The notes under the pieces are model-generated. The model worked only from the letters and a program-made list of their open reading frames with translations. It ran no database searches and had not been told where the DNA came from. A stretch of 64,000 bases of DNA, from positions 63,390,248 to 63,454,247 of the forward strand of contig CM043944.1 of the NCBI GenBank assembly GCA_014529385.2. The letters are read 5' to 3'. The first letter of the stretch is position 1; each line of letters starts with the position of its first letter. Both the position numbers and the translations under genes were made by a program. The stretch comes from Adiantum capillus-veneris (lineage: Eukaryota; Streptophyta; Polypodiopsida; Polypodiales; Pteridaceae). Of this stretch, positions 23,692 through 33,220 are shown piece after piece.

Positions 23692-24842
23692 CTACACAGA
23701 AACATCTTGAACCAAATCATATGGTTTGGAACATTCACCCAAAGAGAAATCTGCAATGTCAATTTTATGTCGTGACTTGGACGGCTTTTTGCTAGATTCC
23801 CCTTTAGTCTTCATCTTTTCTTCCTTTTGGGAAGATTCACCATGCCTAGCACGCTTTACCCCCATGGCATCTACTCCTTTAAACTTGGTCTTACCTTTTG
23901 CCACTCCCTTGATATCCTCCTCCACTTTCTCCTTTCCCTTACCTTCAAGATTGATGACGCTTACTATTCGATTGCCAACTGGTGGTGGGGGTAAGGGTGG
24001 AATGAGAGGTTGTGGTGCTGGTGGATGTGGTTGAATGGGTGGTTGTAGGATTTTCACGGGTGGTGCTTGTTGTGGTGCCCTTGGTGGTGGTGGTCTTGCT
24101 CTCGGTGGTGAAACCTGGTTTTGTCCCACTCCTCTGTTGAAATTCTGCCTCCTTGGGTGTGGACAATAGTACATGCCATGACCATCCTCCCCACAATTGT
24201 AGTAGTGGTATTCTTGGTTTTGCCTTCGTTGTCCTCTCCCTTGCTCTTGGTTGCGATTGTGTACATGCCCTTGTTGTATCAAGTGGACTAAGAGATTCTC
24301 AAGTTGATTGGTGATTCGGTTGAGCAGGTCTTGCTGATCTTCAATTGGTTCTTGTGGTTGAATCCTCTGGGCGGCTATTGTAGGTGGTGCTAGAGGTGGT
24401 CGGGTCGTAAAGGCTTCCTCTTCATTGATATTCCTGGCTTGTAGGTGCAACTTCTTGTCTTTAAGGCGGGCAACCCATCCTCTCTTAGCGATGCAACCCA
24501 TCGCCCCCATAAATCTACAAACTTTGACTCATATGATGCGTACTCTAGCATACTGCCCTGCTTTAATTCTGTCAACAATTGCCATAGCTTCTCTGATGTT
24601 GTGCCCTCTCCAAAACGCTTGACAAAGGCTACTCTTAATAAGTCCCACCGTTCCTTGGTTTCTTGTGCCAAGGCATTGTACCATGATCTCGCCTCCACCT
24701 TCATTAGAAGTGGGAAGATGCGAAAGCGCGAAGCATCATCATCTCTCGCAGATATGACACATGCTATTTTCAAGTTGTCTAGAAAGTCTACAGCATCCTC
24801 ACCCACCTTACCAGTAAAAGTTGGAAATGCTACACTTGTCAT
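23692..24842 (-). pseudogene. gag: Element B gag (capsid and nucleocapsid), frameshifted
   Basis: ATG at 24842 opens the capsid part: FPTFTGKVGEDAVDFLDNLK then the helix region with VEARSWYNALAQETKERWDL and FVKRFGEG, the retrotransposon-gag domain that packages element RNA in cytoplasmic particles. Near 24450 the frame shifts, and the second half continues in 24510-23692. That half has a proline-rich tract and YYNCGEDGHGMYYC, a nucleocapsid knuckle whose first Cys is Tyr. The C-terminus is Lys/Ser/Glu rich. Stops follow before protease. The lost Cys suggests decay rather than a working RNA-binding finger. Confidence 0.8.
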
Positions 24843-25125
24843 TGTGAGAGTGAGAAAATTAACTCGACTTAGAAATCCCTTTTTTTTATTATAGATAGAG
24901 ATTCAATACATGGGTGCTCGGTAGATGGAAAACATACTATACAAGGATGGAAATAACTACATCAAAAGATACTTCATGATTAATCATAGGGAGGATAAAG
25001 GGTAGAGAAGAGGTGTTTTATCTCTTGCTGATAAAACATCTTGCGGTCCAAGATTACTTTGATTGATTGAATTCATTGTGGTGCATAAGTTTGGTTGATT
25101 GCAAAAGGTTGATGTGTTGGGTCCA

Positions 25126-25590
25126 TCACATGATAATTCGGAAAGGCTCTCTCCTTTGTGGTGGAAGGTTATAGTCGGAGGTGTAGAGCTCTTGGTAGTC
25201 AAGGTCAAATTTATAGTACCACAGGACAAGGTTGTCTTCATCTTCTAGCTCTAGGACTGCCCCTCTAGCAAGCTCTTGGAAAAGCTTGAACTCTCTCTTT
25301 TTGAGCAACTCCACTTTCCTGCAAGATAGAGTGCCATCTAGTGTATACACAGGTTTGATGAGGTAGGTGGTGAGTCTTACCACTTGTATTAATCCAAGTT
25401 GGATGGATACATAGCAAGCTGTAAAGTCGTCATCATAGCCTTGATTCACAAGCAACACTCCTTGAAGGTGGAGGGTCTTGTCTTTCCGCCAAGCAAACCC
25501 TGTGTCAAAGACCTTGTCAATGACAAGCTCCTGCCATTCACTCGGTAGACGACGTAGAATCCATGCTGTTGTTTCTAGTTCCTGGCTCAT
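25126..25590 (-). CDS. Element B extra ORF upstream of gag (Ogre-type ORF1)
   Basis: A 154-codon ORF with an ATG start (MSQELETTAWILRRLPSEWQ). It lies between the primer site and gag on the same strand. Its middle contains LKKREFKLFQELARGAVLEL and its C-terminus DYQELYTSDYNLPPQRREP. I recognise no enzyme motif. Ogre and related Tat elements carry an ORF of unknown role in exactly this place, which is the basis for the call. It is open throughout, unlike gag and pol downstream. Whether it begins here or is the tail of a longer protein from 26127 is unclear. Confidence 0.5.
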   Translation of the reverse strand: MSQELETTAWILRRLPSEWQELVIDKVFDTGFAWRKDKTLHLQGVLLVNQGYDDDFTACYVSIQLGLIQVVRLTTYLIKPVYTLDGTLSCRKVELLKKREFKLFQELARGAVLELEDEDNLVLWYYKFDLDYQELYTSDYNLPPQRREPFRIIM

Positions 25591-26127
25591 GAGATGAGAG
25601 TGAGGTATAGAAAGACTTTTGAAGATTTACCCTTTTGGAGACGGGGTGATTGTCGGCGTTGGAAAACCCTTGAATCTTTTAGTGCAAGGGAGAGGGAGGG
25701 ACCACGCCTTCGGAGTAGCTTCCTCAAGTTGTGAAGGCTTGTTGTGGGCGTAGGTGGAATAGGTGGCAAAGATGGGGACATAGATGTAGAGAAGCCTGGT
25801 GCTACTTGAAAGCCTACCGATGTGAGAACTCCTGTGCAGATGTCAAGGGAGAAAATGATGGCCTTTTCTTCACTTTGGGTTGCACTCATGTCGAAGGTGC
25901 GGTTTTTGGCTACAATGTGAGCATGATGTTGCTTGTGCCTTGATTTTATGCTTGTGGGGATGATGAGAAATGTAAACAATTTGAGTAGGGAAAGAGGGTC
26001 TTACCACCTCTTCTATGCTAACAATACAACACCCTGGCAAGAGTGTCTTGATGACTTGCGTCAAACCATCTTGAAGCTCCTCCTCTTCAGTGGTGCAATT
26101 AGAGAATTCAAGAAGCCACTTGTCCAT
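25587..26127 (-). pseudogene. Element B leader coding remnants
   Basis: Two overlapping minus-strand frames. 26127 is a real ATG opening an 85-codon stretch (MDKWLLEFSNCTTEEEELQ...) that ends with CSHCSQKPHLRHEC, a perfectly spaced C-x2-C-x4-H-x4-C pattern. The overlapping 25587-25979 frame is Ser/Pro/Arg rich. They could be the N-terminal part of the Ogre-type extra ORF that continues at 25590. The knuckle-like motif may be chance. Confidence 0.3.
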
Positions 26128-26176
26128 GAAGACAAGTAAACATGTCAGCCTTGTAAACTGAAGGTTTCAAGAGCCC

Positions 26177-26194
26177 TCCTCAGTGGGGGCACCA
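26177..26194 (-). promoter_or_regulatory. Primer binding site of element B
   Basis: Minus strand reads TGGTGCCCCCACTGAGGA two bases from the 5' LTR. The tRNA it pairs with is not resolved here. Confidence 0.6.
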
Positions 26195-26196
26195 AC

Positions 26197-28524
26197 TGAG
26201 GTGCGAAATGTGAAAAATAGACCCGGTGGCCTCTACACCAATACTATGCACAATGGCCTCATCATGAGGTACACAATAGGGGCACCACCTAGCAAGATAT
26301 GCGGCTAGGACGCATACATATACACAATGAAAAATTCCGTGGAAAAAAATTTCAAGATCCACGCCCAAATGTGGAATGGGGTGGTTGGAGAATAAGGTGA
26401 GAGGAGTGGCGAGTGAGTGAGAATGGGCTTGCTACTTGTGCATGTAGTAAGCAAGATAATGAGGTCAGGAACATGCAAGTATGCTCACTTCTCCTATAAG
26501 AGGTGGCAAATCCACACACCTCAAGATGCAAGTAGCGGATGATAGAAATATGATAGGGAGAGAGACTGTGTGTGTATGGTGGCGAATCCGCACACCTTAA
26601 CATCAGCAAAAATAAAAAATAAAAAAATTTGTCAAGGAACAAGCATATACCATACTCACAATGAAATGTATCCAAAGCGACACAAGGTATGGCACCAAGA
26701 TAGAGTGTGTTGATTGCTTGCAAAAGATGAATACAATAGGTAGCGCATGGCAAGAAGATGAGAAGGGAACAAGATCGTAGGAGGCATAATTCAGAGATGG
26801 GAGTTGATGGCGAGGAATATCATGAGTGTGTCCACACTTCTTCTTCTTGAAATTGTGCCTTCAACCCTTAATTACAAGTGGTGTAGAGGTATGGTGATCA
26901 TTTTTTGTGCATGGTGATGGTGATGGTGGTGATGGTGTTGTGATTATGTGATTAGGGTTCATGCTACAAGCATGTATCGGAAGGGTGTGTATCGATAGGT
27001 GTGTGTGTGTGTGTGTGTGTGTATCTCCCCCCCCTAGTGAGCTCTCATGGCCTCCTTATATAGGGTAGGAGGGAAGGATTTTGCAATATTTCTAATTGAG
27101 GTGAGTGTCCCACTCTAGTGACTAGGAAAATGGGGTGCATGTGACTGTGGCTCCCATCTTGTCTCCTCATTATTTAAAATACCAGAGTCAATAGAGAGAG
27201 AATAAGAGAGTGTGTCCACACTTCTTCTTCTTGAAATTGTGCCTTCAACCCTTAATTACAAGTGGTGTGGAGGTATGGTGCTCATTTTTTGTGCATGGCG
27301 ATGGTGATGGTGGTGATGGTGTTGTGATTATGTGATTAGGGTTCATGCTACAAGCATGTATCGGAAGGGTGTGTATCAATAGGTGTGTGTGTGTGTATCT
27401 CCCCCCCCCTAGTGAGCTCTCATGGCCTCCTTATATAGGGTAGGAGGGGAGGATTTAGCAATATTTCTAATTGAGGTTAGTGTCCCACTCTGGTGACTAG
27501 GAAAATGGGGTGCATGTGACTATGGCTCCCATCTTGTCTCCTCATTATTTAAAATACCAGAGTCAATAGAGAGAGAAGAAGAGAGAATGTGGGTAGGATG
27601 TAGAGGATAGGAGATATTTACAATAGTCTAGCTTTGGCTAAACATAAGCTTATTAGGGAGAGAAGAGAGAGGTAAGAAATTTACAAGAGAGGTTGTCGAA
27701 GGTGGATAGTTGTTGATAAGGATGGATCCTCCAAAAACGGTGATAGAATCACTCTAGACTTGCCAAGACCTCATTTAAAGAGCCTTGTCTCTTGTAATCA
27801 TGCTTGAAGACTTGTAGAACCATAGCCATTCTAGAGGGAAGAAAACTGGGGATGGCCTGTGTCACCATTACACGAGAAAACTAGGGTCCACCACAAAAAT
27901 CATAGCTCCGCGTTCATAACTCCAAAAATTCTGAAAACATTTGAGCTAAAAGTTGAGCTCACGAGCTACAACTTTTATGTTGAACACTTCTTCAGATTCG
28001 GGATTCTTCTCTATGCAAAAAATTCAGCCAAATAATGTATTATTTGTGGCTACAAAGGTCTTTTGGTGGTCCCCTTTGAGTGGACTTCTCTCTTGCCTTC
28101 AAGTGTAAGCTCCTTCATGTGTATGAAAACATGACCTAGAGTGTTAAAAAGATTGGCAATCATTTAGATGGAGGTATTATTGAAATTTGAAAGTGGGATT
28201 GAGGTTTGAAAATGAAAACTAATGAATAAAATATTTGGTAGGGTGGAATAATGTATATACATGAGAAATATATTAGAAAATACTAAATATATATAATTTA
28301 ATTTCGAATATATATATTTAATGCTTAAGGTCAAAAGAGAGACCAACAAAGAAAGCTTACTTATTTATGCTACATCGTGATTGATTAGCATAAGTCTTAT
28401 TTCTTCAATAAAGGTTAAAACGTTGGTGAGAAATCAAAAGTAACTTTTATAATAGGAAATATTTTTTGGTAAAGGGGAAAAAAATATATATGGGGGGTTC
28501 TCATGCATGGAAAAGCTTGCCTCA
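26197..28524 (-). repeat. Element B 5' LTR with internal tandem duplication
   Basis: Plus-strand ends are TGAGG and CCTCA, an inverted terminal pair. About 350 bp longer than its partner because of the tandem duplication at 26824-27591. Confidence 0.9.
26824..27591. repeat. 384-bp tandem duplication inside element B 5' LTR
   Basis: Two copies, 26824-27207 and 27208-27591. Both start GAGTGTGTCCACAC and both contain the GATGGTG and TG repeats and the CTAGTGAGCTCTCATGG block. The 3' LTR has one copy, so the duplication postdates insertion or escaped copying. Confidence 0.9.
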
Positions 28525-29272
28525 CCACTAATCCAACAAGAGTAGTCCCCTTGGGAATTTTCTGGCCGTCGCCCACCCAACAGACTATGTGAGATAAGTC
28601 CAAAACCCTGTCAAACTATGGATTTACAGCACATGCCTCCCAATGCATTTGAAGACAAGGGACTCCCATTTCACAATTGAACACCAAACCCATAACTAAA
28701 ACATCGATCCAAAAATTCATAGACACATGCCCTCCCAATCTGTCTGCACACAATTTGCCACTAGGCTACCATAGCCATAACCCTGCAGAGAGAACTAGTC
28801 GTAGAGCACAAATCCAATAGGAGCACTTTAAAACTTGAGAGAAAGATTGAAAAATGACTAGTGAGAAATCTAAATATGAACAAATTTGAATCTACACTCC
28901 GCTACATGAAAAATGGATGCGAACAGGGAGCTATCCCGACATGACTACACGTAGAGTAGGTAAGGTGGGTGCAAAAACTACAATGCAAACCATCAAGGAG
29001 GCACAACCAGCTCAAATCTATAATTTTTTGGAGTTTTATTGAACGGTTTTAATTTTGTACATGAGTTAAAGTTATATACAAATCTCCCTTCAAAAACTCA
29101 CTCATGGGCTGACAGCTGGCGCTATACCTGTGACTTGCCTTGCATGTACATGTGCTTGCAAAAGCAATCTTAAAAACCCAAAGAAAACATGTCCAAACAC
29201 TCTTACAAAATTTTATTTCAAGCCCATATGTACATTTTTATCAAAAAACGAGGTTCTCAAAATACGCACAAC
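28525..29272 (-). repeat. Element C 3' LTR, inner fragment
   Basis: Continues the LTR broken at 17732 and matches 31076-31844 and 42255-43064 nearly collinearly. Homology with the other copies stops at ACGCACAACA (about 29272). Confidence 0.8.
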
Positions 29273-29875
29273 ATAGTTTGTCAAAGCCCAGTCTGCTTGA
29301 GCATTCATGCTCAATAGTAGCATAAACATGTTGTTCACCTCGATCAAAAGGCCATAGAACATAAGCACAAAAATGCATGAAGAAACACCAAACATATCAA
29401 TTCTCTCACTCGCAATATCAAAGAATAAACCATATGTAGAATCCAAATCATGTTTAATTAGGCATAAAGTACTCTCAACAGATACCACACAGAGAAACCC
29501 TTTCACTATTATAGCATCCAAAGAAGCCTTTAACATCTCATCCAAAAGGTCTTCAACCTTTAACTCATCTATTTTTATATCCTCATGCATATTCATATCA
29601 TTACCCCCACTTTTCATTAAGCATCCATCCAATTCAACCATACCATGCTTGATAGGTAAGGAATCTTCTACACATAGCTTCCTATCCTTACCATTAGGAT
29701 CAATTGAGGAAGCATCAATCATCTCATCATTAGGAATCCATATTACATTTTCATGGCTTTCCACATTCTCAAACACCTCCAAACTCGCCTTCTTGATCAA
29801 GGCATGACTACATAAATCATCATAGATACAAGCATGAGAGTCCTCATGGAAAATATCCTCATTAGCAAGGTCCAC
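29213..29875 (-). pseudogene. Element C acidic unknown ORF remnant
   Basis: Minus-strand open stretch of 220 codons running from the interior into the 3' LTR. It is rich in Asp, Glu, Met and Ser (for example KIDELKVEDLLDEMLKASLD), with a hydrophobic patch near codons 160-190. No domain recognised. Acidic ORFs of this kind fill the space where pol would be in some non-autonomous plant retroelements, which is the basis for my reading. It runs opposite to an open stretch of similar length on the plus strand that I regard as a shadow. Confidence 0.35.
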
Positions 29876-30639
29876 AACATGCTCAATAGCATCATCATTT
29901 ATTGGAAAAGGTTCAACAATAGATTACATTTGAGAGAGCTCTTCATTCACTTCCATATAAGTATCCTCATTGACTCGTAAATCATTTTTTATGACTTCAT
30001 ATAACGGAGAGGGATACTCAACATCCACTTTCGCATCACGCACATGCTCATCTTTCTATGTATGCACATTAAACACATCAACAACGGCATCTCCTTGATT
30101 CTTATGATGATTCTTTTTTAAGACTTCACTTATTGCATCCTTTTCCTTCTCATAAGCTTTTACATTTGTAGAAACATCATCTTTTGCATGTGAAACACCA
30201 TTGAGAGGCATAAACAACAAGGATGGCATGATGTGTAATTCATGTTAGCTTCTTTCTCCTCATTATATGACTTTTTCTCTTTAACAAGAGAACCATCATG
30301 ATAAAATATTATATTAGAGTCTTTCTTTGTAGCAATATCAATGCATAGAGAAACCTTTTTCTCCACATCACCCTACAATCCAAGCTCTTTCAATCTCTCT
30401 AGTTTCCATTCCTTGTGATTTGCAATCTTTACTACATCCTCAAATGTATTTGGCCTTCTTAGCTCAACATTCAACCTCAAATAAGCCCTCAAACTTCACG
30501 TAAACATACACTTTTTAATCATAAGAGGAGGAAAATAACTTCCCAAAGAAACACACCATCTTCTCCACAGAGCGTTGAACTCCTTGATAAAGGCATCTAC
30601 ACTTTGACCATCACATTGCACAAGCCCTTCAATGGAGTG
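29876..30639 (-). other. Element C interior between gag and 3' end
   Basis: Decayed coding-like sequence on the minus strand with frequent stops. The longest piece is 30160-30366, Lys/Glu-rich, with no domain. Nothing else recognised. Confidence 0.4.
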
Positions 30640-30980
30640 TCATACATCTGTTGGGTCCTCTACCTTCCTAAAAATCTCAAAGGAATCCTTATTGACCTCA
30701 TGATAAGTCATTACTTGCAAAGGTTGAGATGATTCCAACCAATACTTGTGTTCATCATACCATATTCTTGCATCCTCTTTCAAGAAAAAGAATAAAATCT
30801 TGAGCATAATCATTGGATCTTCCTTATTTTCCATCAAACAAGAAAACCCCATCTTTTCAATGAATGCATTAGCATACTCACCTATTTGACCATAAACCTT
30901 GGAAACTCTGTCATCATAGCCATCAAAGCTATGGATTAAACGTCACTTGAAACAACTCCTCGGTGGCGGGCACCAAAACA
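30640..30980 (-). pseudogene. Element C gag fragment
   Basis: Just after the primer site the minus strand reads through KVYGQIGEYANAF and then, from 30852, MILKI-like sequence with FFFLKEDARIWYDEHKYWL. This matches the retrotransposon-gag pattern of a hydrophobic helix followed by L-K-[ED]-x-A-[RK]-x-W. Stops occur near 30950 and at the end, and no zinc knuckle follows. The neighbouring segment at 30160-30366 is also minus-strand and Lys/Glu rich but unrecognised. Gag fragments in this position support an LTR element with its pol lost. Confidence 0.5.
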
Positions 30981-31844
30981 CTGTTGGGAAACAAGCAACC
31001 TAGAACACCTCTATAACGGTCCCACCCAAGAGCGTTGAAAGATAACTACAAGAACACCAAAACCCTTTGAAATACCACTAATCCAACAAGAGTAGTCCCC
31101 TTGGGAACTTATTGGTTGTCGCCCACCTAAGACACTATGTCACATAGGAGCAAAACCCTGTCAAAGCACGGATTTACAACACACGCCGACCAATGCATAT
31201 GAATAAAAGGGCCTCTTCTTTCACAATTGAACATCAAAAACCCACAACTACAACATCAATCCCACAATTCATAGATACATGCCCTCCCAATCTGTCTACA
31301 CACAATTTACCACTAGGTTGCCATAGCCATAACCCTACAGAGAACTAGTCGTAACCTGAAGAGCAGAACTCCAATTAGGTCACTTTAAAGCTCGAAAGAA
31401 ATCTTGAAAAATGACTGGAAAGAAAGATGAATATGAGAAAATTTGAATGTACATGCCGCTACATGAAAAATTGATGCGAACAGGGAGCTGTCCTGACACA
31501 ACTACATGTAGAGTAGGCAAGGCGGGGGCAAAAACTGCAACAAAAACCATCAAGGAGGCACAACGAGCTCAAACCTGAAATTTTCCGGTGTTTTACTAAA
31601 CTTTTTTAAGTTTGTAGATGAGTTTAAGTTATATACAAGTCTCCCTTCAAAAGACTCACACACGGGCACTTATAGTAGCCCGACAGCTGGCGCTATACTA
31701 GTGACTTGCCTTGCATGTACATGTGCTTGCAAAAGAAATCCTAAAAACCCAAAAAAACATGTCCCAACACTCTTAAGAGAGTATATTTCAAGCCCATATG
31801 TACATTTGTAACAAAAAATGAGGGTTCTCAAAATACGCACAACA
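30981..31844 (-). repeat. Element C 5' LTR
   Basis: Begins TGTTGGGAAACAAGC on the plus strand and ends CGCACAACA at 31844. The primer binding site lies immediately to its left. Its right flank is the block repeated at 43065, so this LTR and the solo copy at 42194 sit beside the same sequence. Confidence 0.82.
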
Positions 31845-33220
31845 ACGCATGTGTGGTAAACATACAAGGATGGGAGAACACATTCAATGTAGCTGCATAA
31901 AACATGGAGACACATCCCATGCATGCTAAAGAGCCTTCAATACAAGCTACAAATATTGATCCCTTTGGTGCATGGGGAGGGGGTGTCATAAAAGCATTAT
32001 GCCTCATTGATTCAACTTCAGTGTTCAAGCCAACGTAGAATTGGAAGTGCCCACATTCCCTCTCAAACTTATCCTATCACCAAGATATGAATCTATGAAG
32101 CATTACAAATTCAAACTATTATAACATTACACAGTAGAAAATTAAATGTGCCAAAAAATCCTTCCATGGAGCATAGATGATGTGGAATAATTTAACCTCA
32201 AGGATAGCTTTGGATCTTATCTCTTTCTTCTTCTATAACTTACACATGATTGTTAGTAATAGAAAACACATGAACTTAGAATTGACATGTATACAATAAT
32301 GTGATCATATGTATGGCTAACAAGTAGTGAAGGAGCAACTATGTATTTTCTTGGCCAATTATATAGCTAAAATAACATGTAGCACAAAGCAAAGAGCTAT
32401 ATAGCTAGATTTAGTAGGTAGCTATGTGCTTTAGGTGGCTACCAAATCTTGCCTCTTCATTGATATGTAAATCTTTGATAAATATCTAGAATAATTAAGT
32501 TGATCTACACTATAATCTAGAATATGTAAGTTGATATCTATCGCCTTTGACATGGGCACTTCAGCTCCAAAAACCATAACACCCAAATTGTGTAAGACTA
32601 CTCATCCCCTTGCTTGTGCCACAAGGACCTCTTGCTAAAAATGTTTTTGAGAGACAATATGGTTAGATGTGTCTGTGCTCCCATAAATAACCTGATAGAG
32701 ATTGCCTCAAAAGAAATTAAAACTCTAGGAGTCCATAAAAAACTAAGGCATAAGCCTATCAATTGAAGTGTGAATATTACAATCAATAATAAATATCAAG
32801 CAAGGGTGCCATTAAGAACTTATACAAAAATAAAAAAACCCTAAGGCATGACCAACTAAGGCCCTAATTTTGCGCGAGTCTGCATGAAGTGGGGCAAAAC
32901 ATTGGCTACAAATAGCATTTACACTATTTACATTGTACATATGCCCGACGACAAGCATAAAAAGGATTTGTGATCTTAGAATTGTTTAACAAAAAAACAC
33001 CTGACATATTTTGCCAAACCCCTAGTCTACTAGAGCATTTATGCTTAGTAGTACAAAGAGCTAGGTACTCTGTACAATTTATATGGAAGAGAATTTTCTT
33101 GTCACCAACACGCACCCGTGTCAAATGGCAAAAGATCATACAAAAGAGAAACAACACTCATATTTCTATACATTATGTACATTGGGTCTTCGCAAGCCAG
33201 AGATTGTTTGATGTCGTTCA
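31845..33220. repeat. Block Z, left copy
   Basis: Follows the right LTR of element C and is repeated at 43065-44316, also directly after a copy of that LTR. No coding content recognised. It contains the left member of the element D direct repeat (32533-33005). The two Z copies are collinear except that the second has lost about 260 bp and gained an inverted-repeat cluster. Confidence 0.85.

Larger units (their letters stand above)
17733..28524 (-). mobile_element. Element B: Tat/Ogre-like Ty3/gypsy retrotransposon nested in element C
   Basis: LTRs at 17733-19708 and 26197-28524 flank a 6.5-kb interior encoding, in minus-strand order, an extra ORF, gag, protease, reverse transcriptase, two RNase H domains and integrase. 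Primer site TGGTGCCCCCACTGAGGA and a polypurine tract are in place. It interrupts element C after CCAC (17729-17732), and CCAC recurs at 28525-28528 where the host LTR continues, giving a 4-bp or, counting the shared A, 5-bp target duplication. The intact host LTR at 31067-31080 shows the unoccupied sequence. The extra ORF before gag and the second RNase H are marks of the Tat/Ogre branch. The element is dead: several frameshifts, a stop before the integrase C-terminus and a damaged RT active site. Confidence 0.92.
17623..31844 (-). mobile_element. Element C: short gag-only LTR retrotransposon, split by element B
   Basis: Its left LTR is 17623-17732 plus 28525-29272, interrupted by element B. 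Its right LTR is 30981-31844. The interior, 29273-30980, is only 1.7 kb. The minus-strand 5' LTR is the right one: the primer site TGGTGCCCGCCACC lies just inside it (30964-30977). The interior encodes a gag-like fragment and an acidic unknown segment and no pol, so I call it non-autonomous. No convincing polypurine tract or target duplication was found, which leaves the outer ends (about 17623 and 31844) slightly uncertain. Confidence 0.75.

Noticed and set aside
29373-29807. 144-codon plus-strand ORF
   Set aside because: Shadow of the minus-strand acidic ORF of element C; no motif of its own.
17623-31844. Polypurine tract and target duplication for element C
   Set aside because: No purine-rich run abuts the inner end of the left LTR, and the outer flanks (AACTA and ACGCA) do not match.
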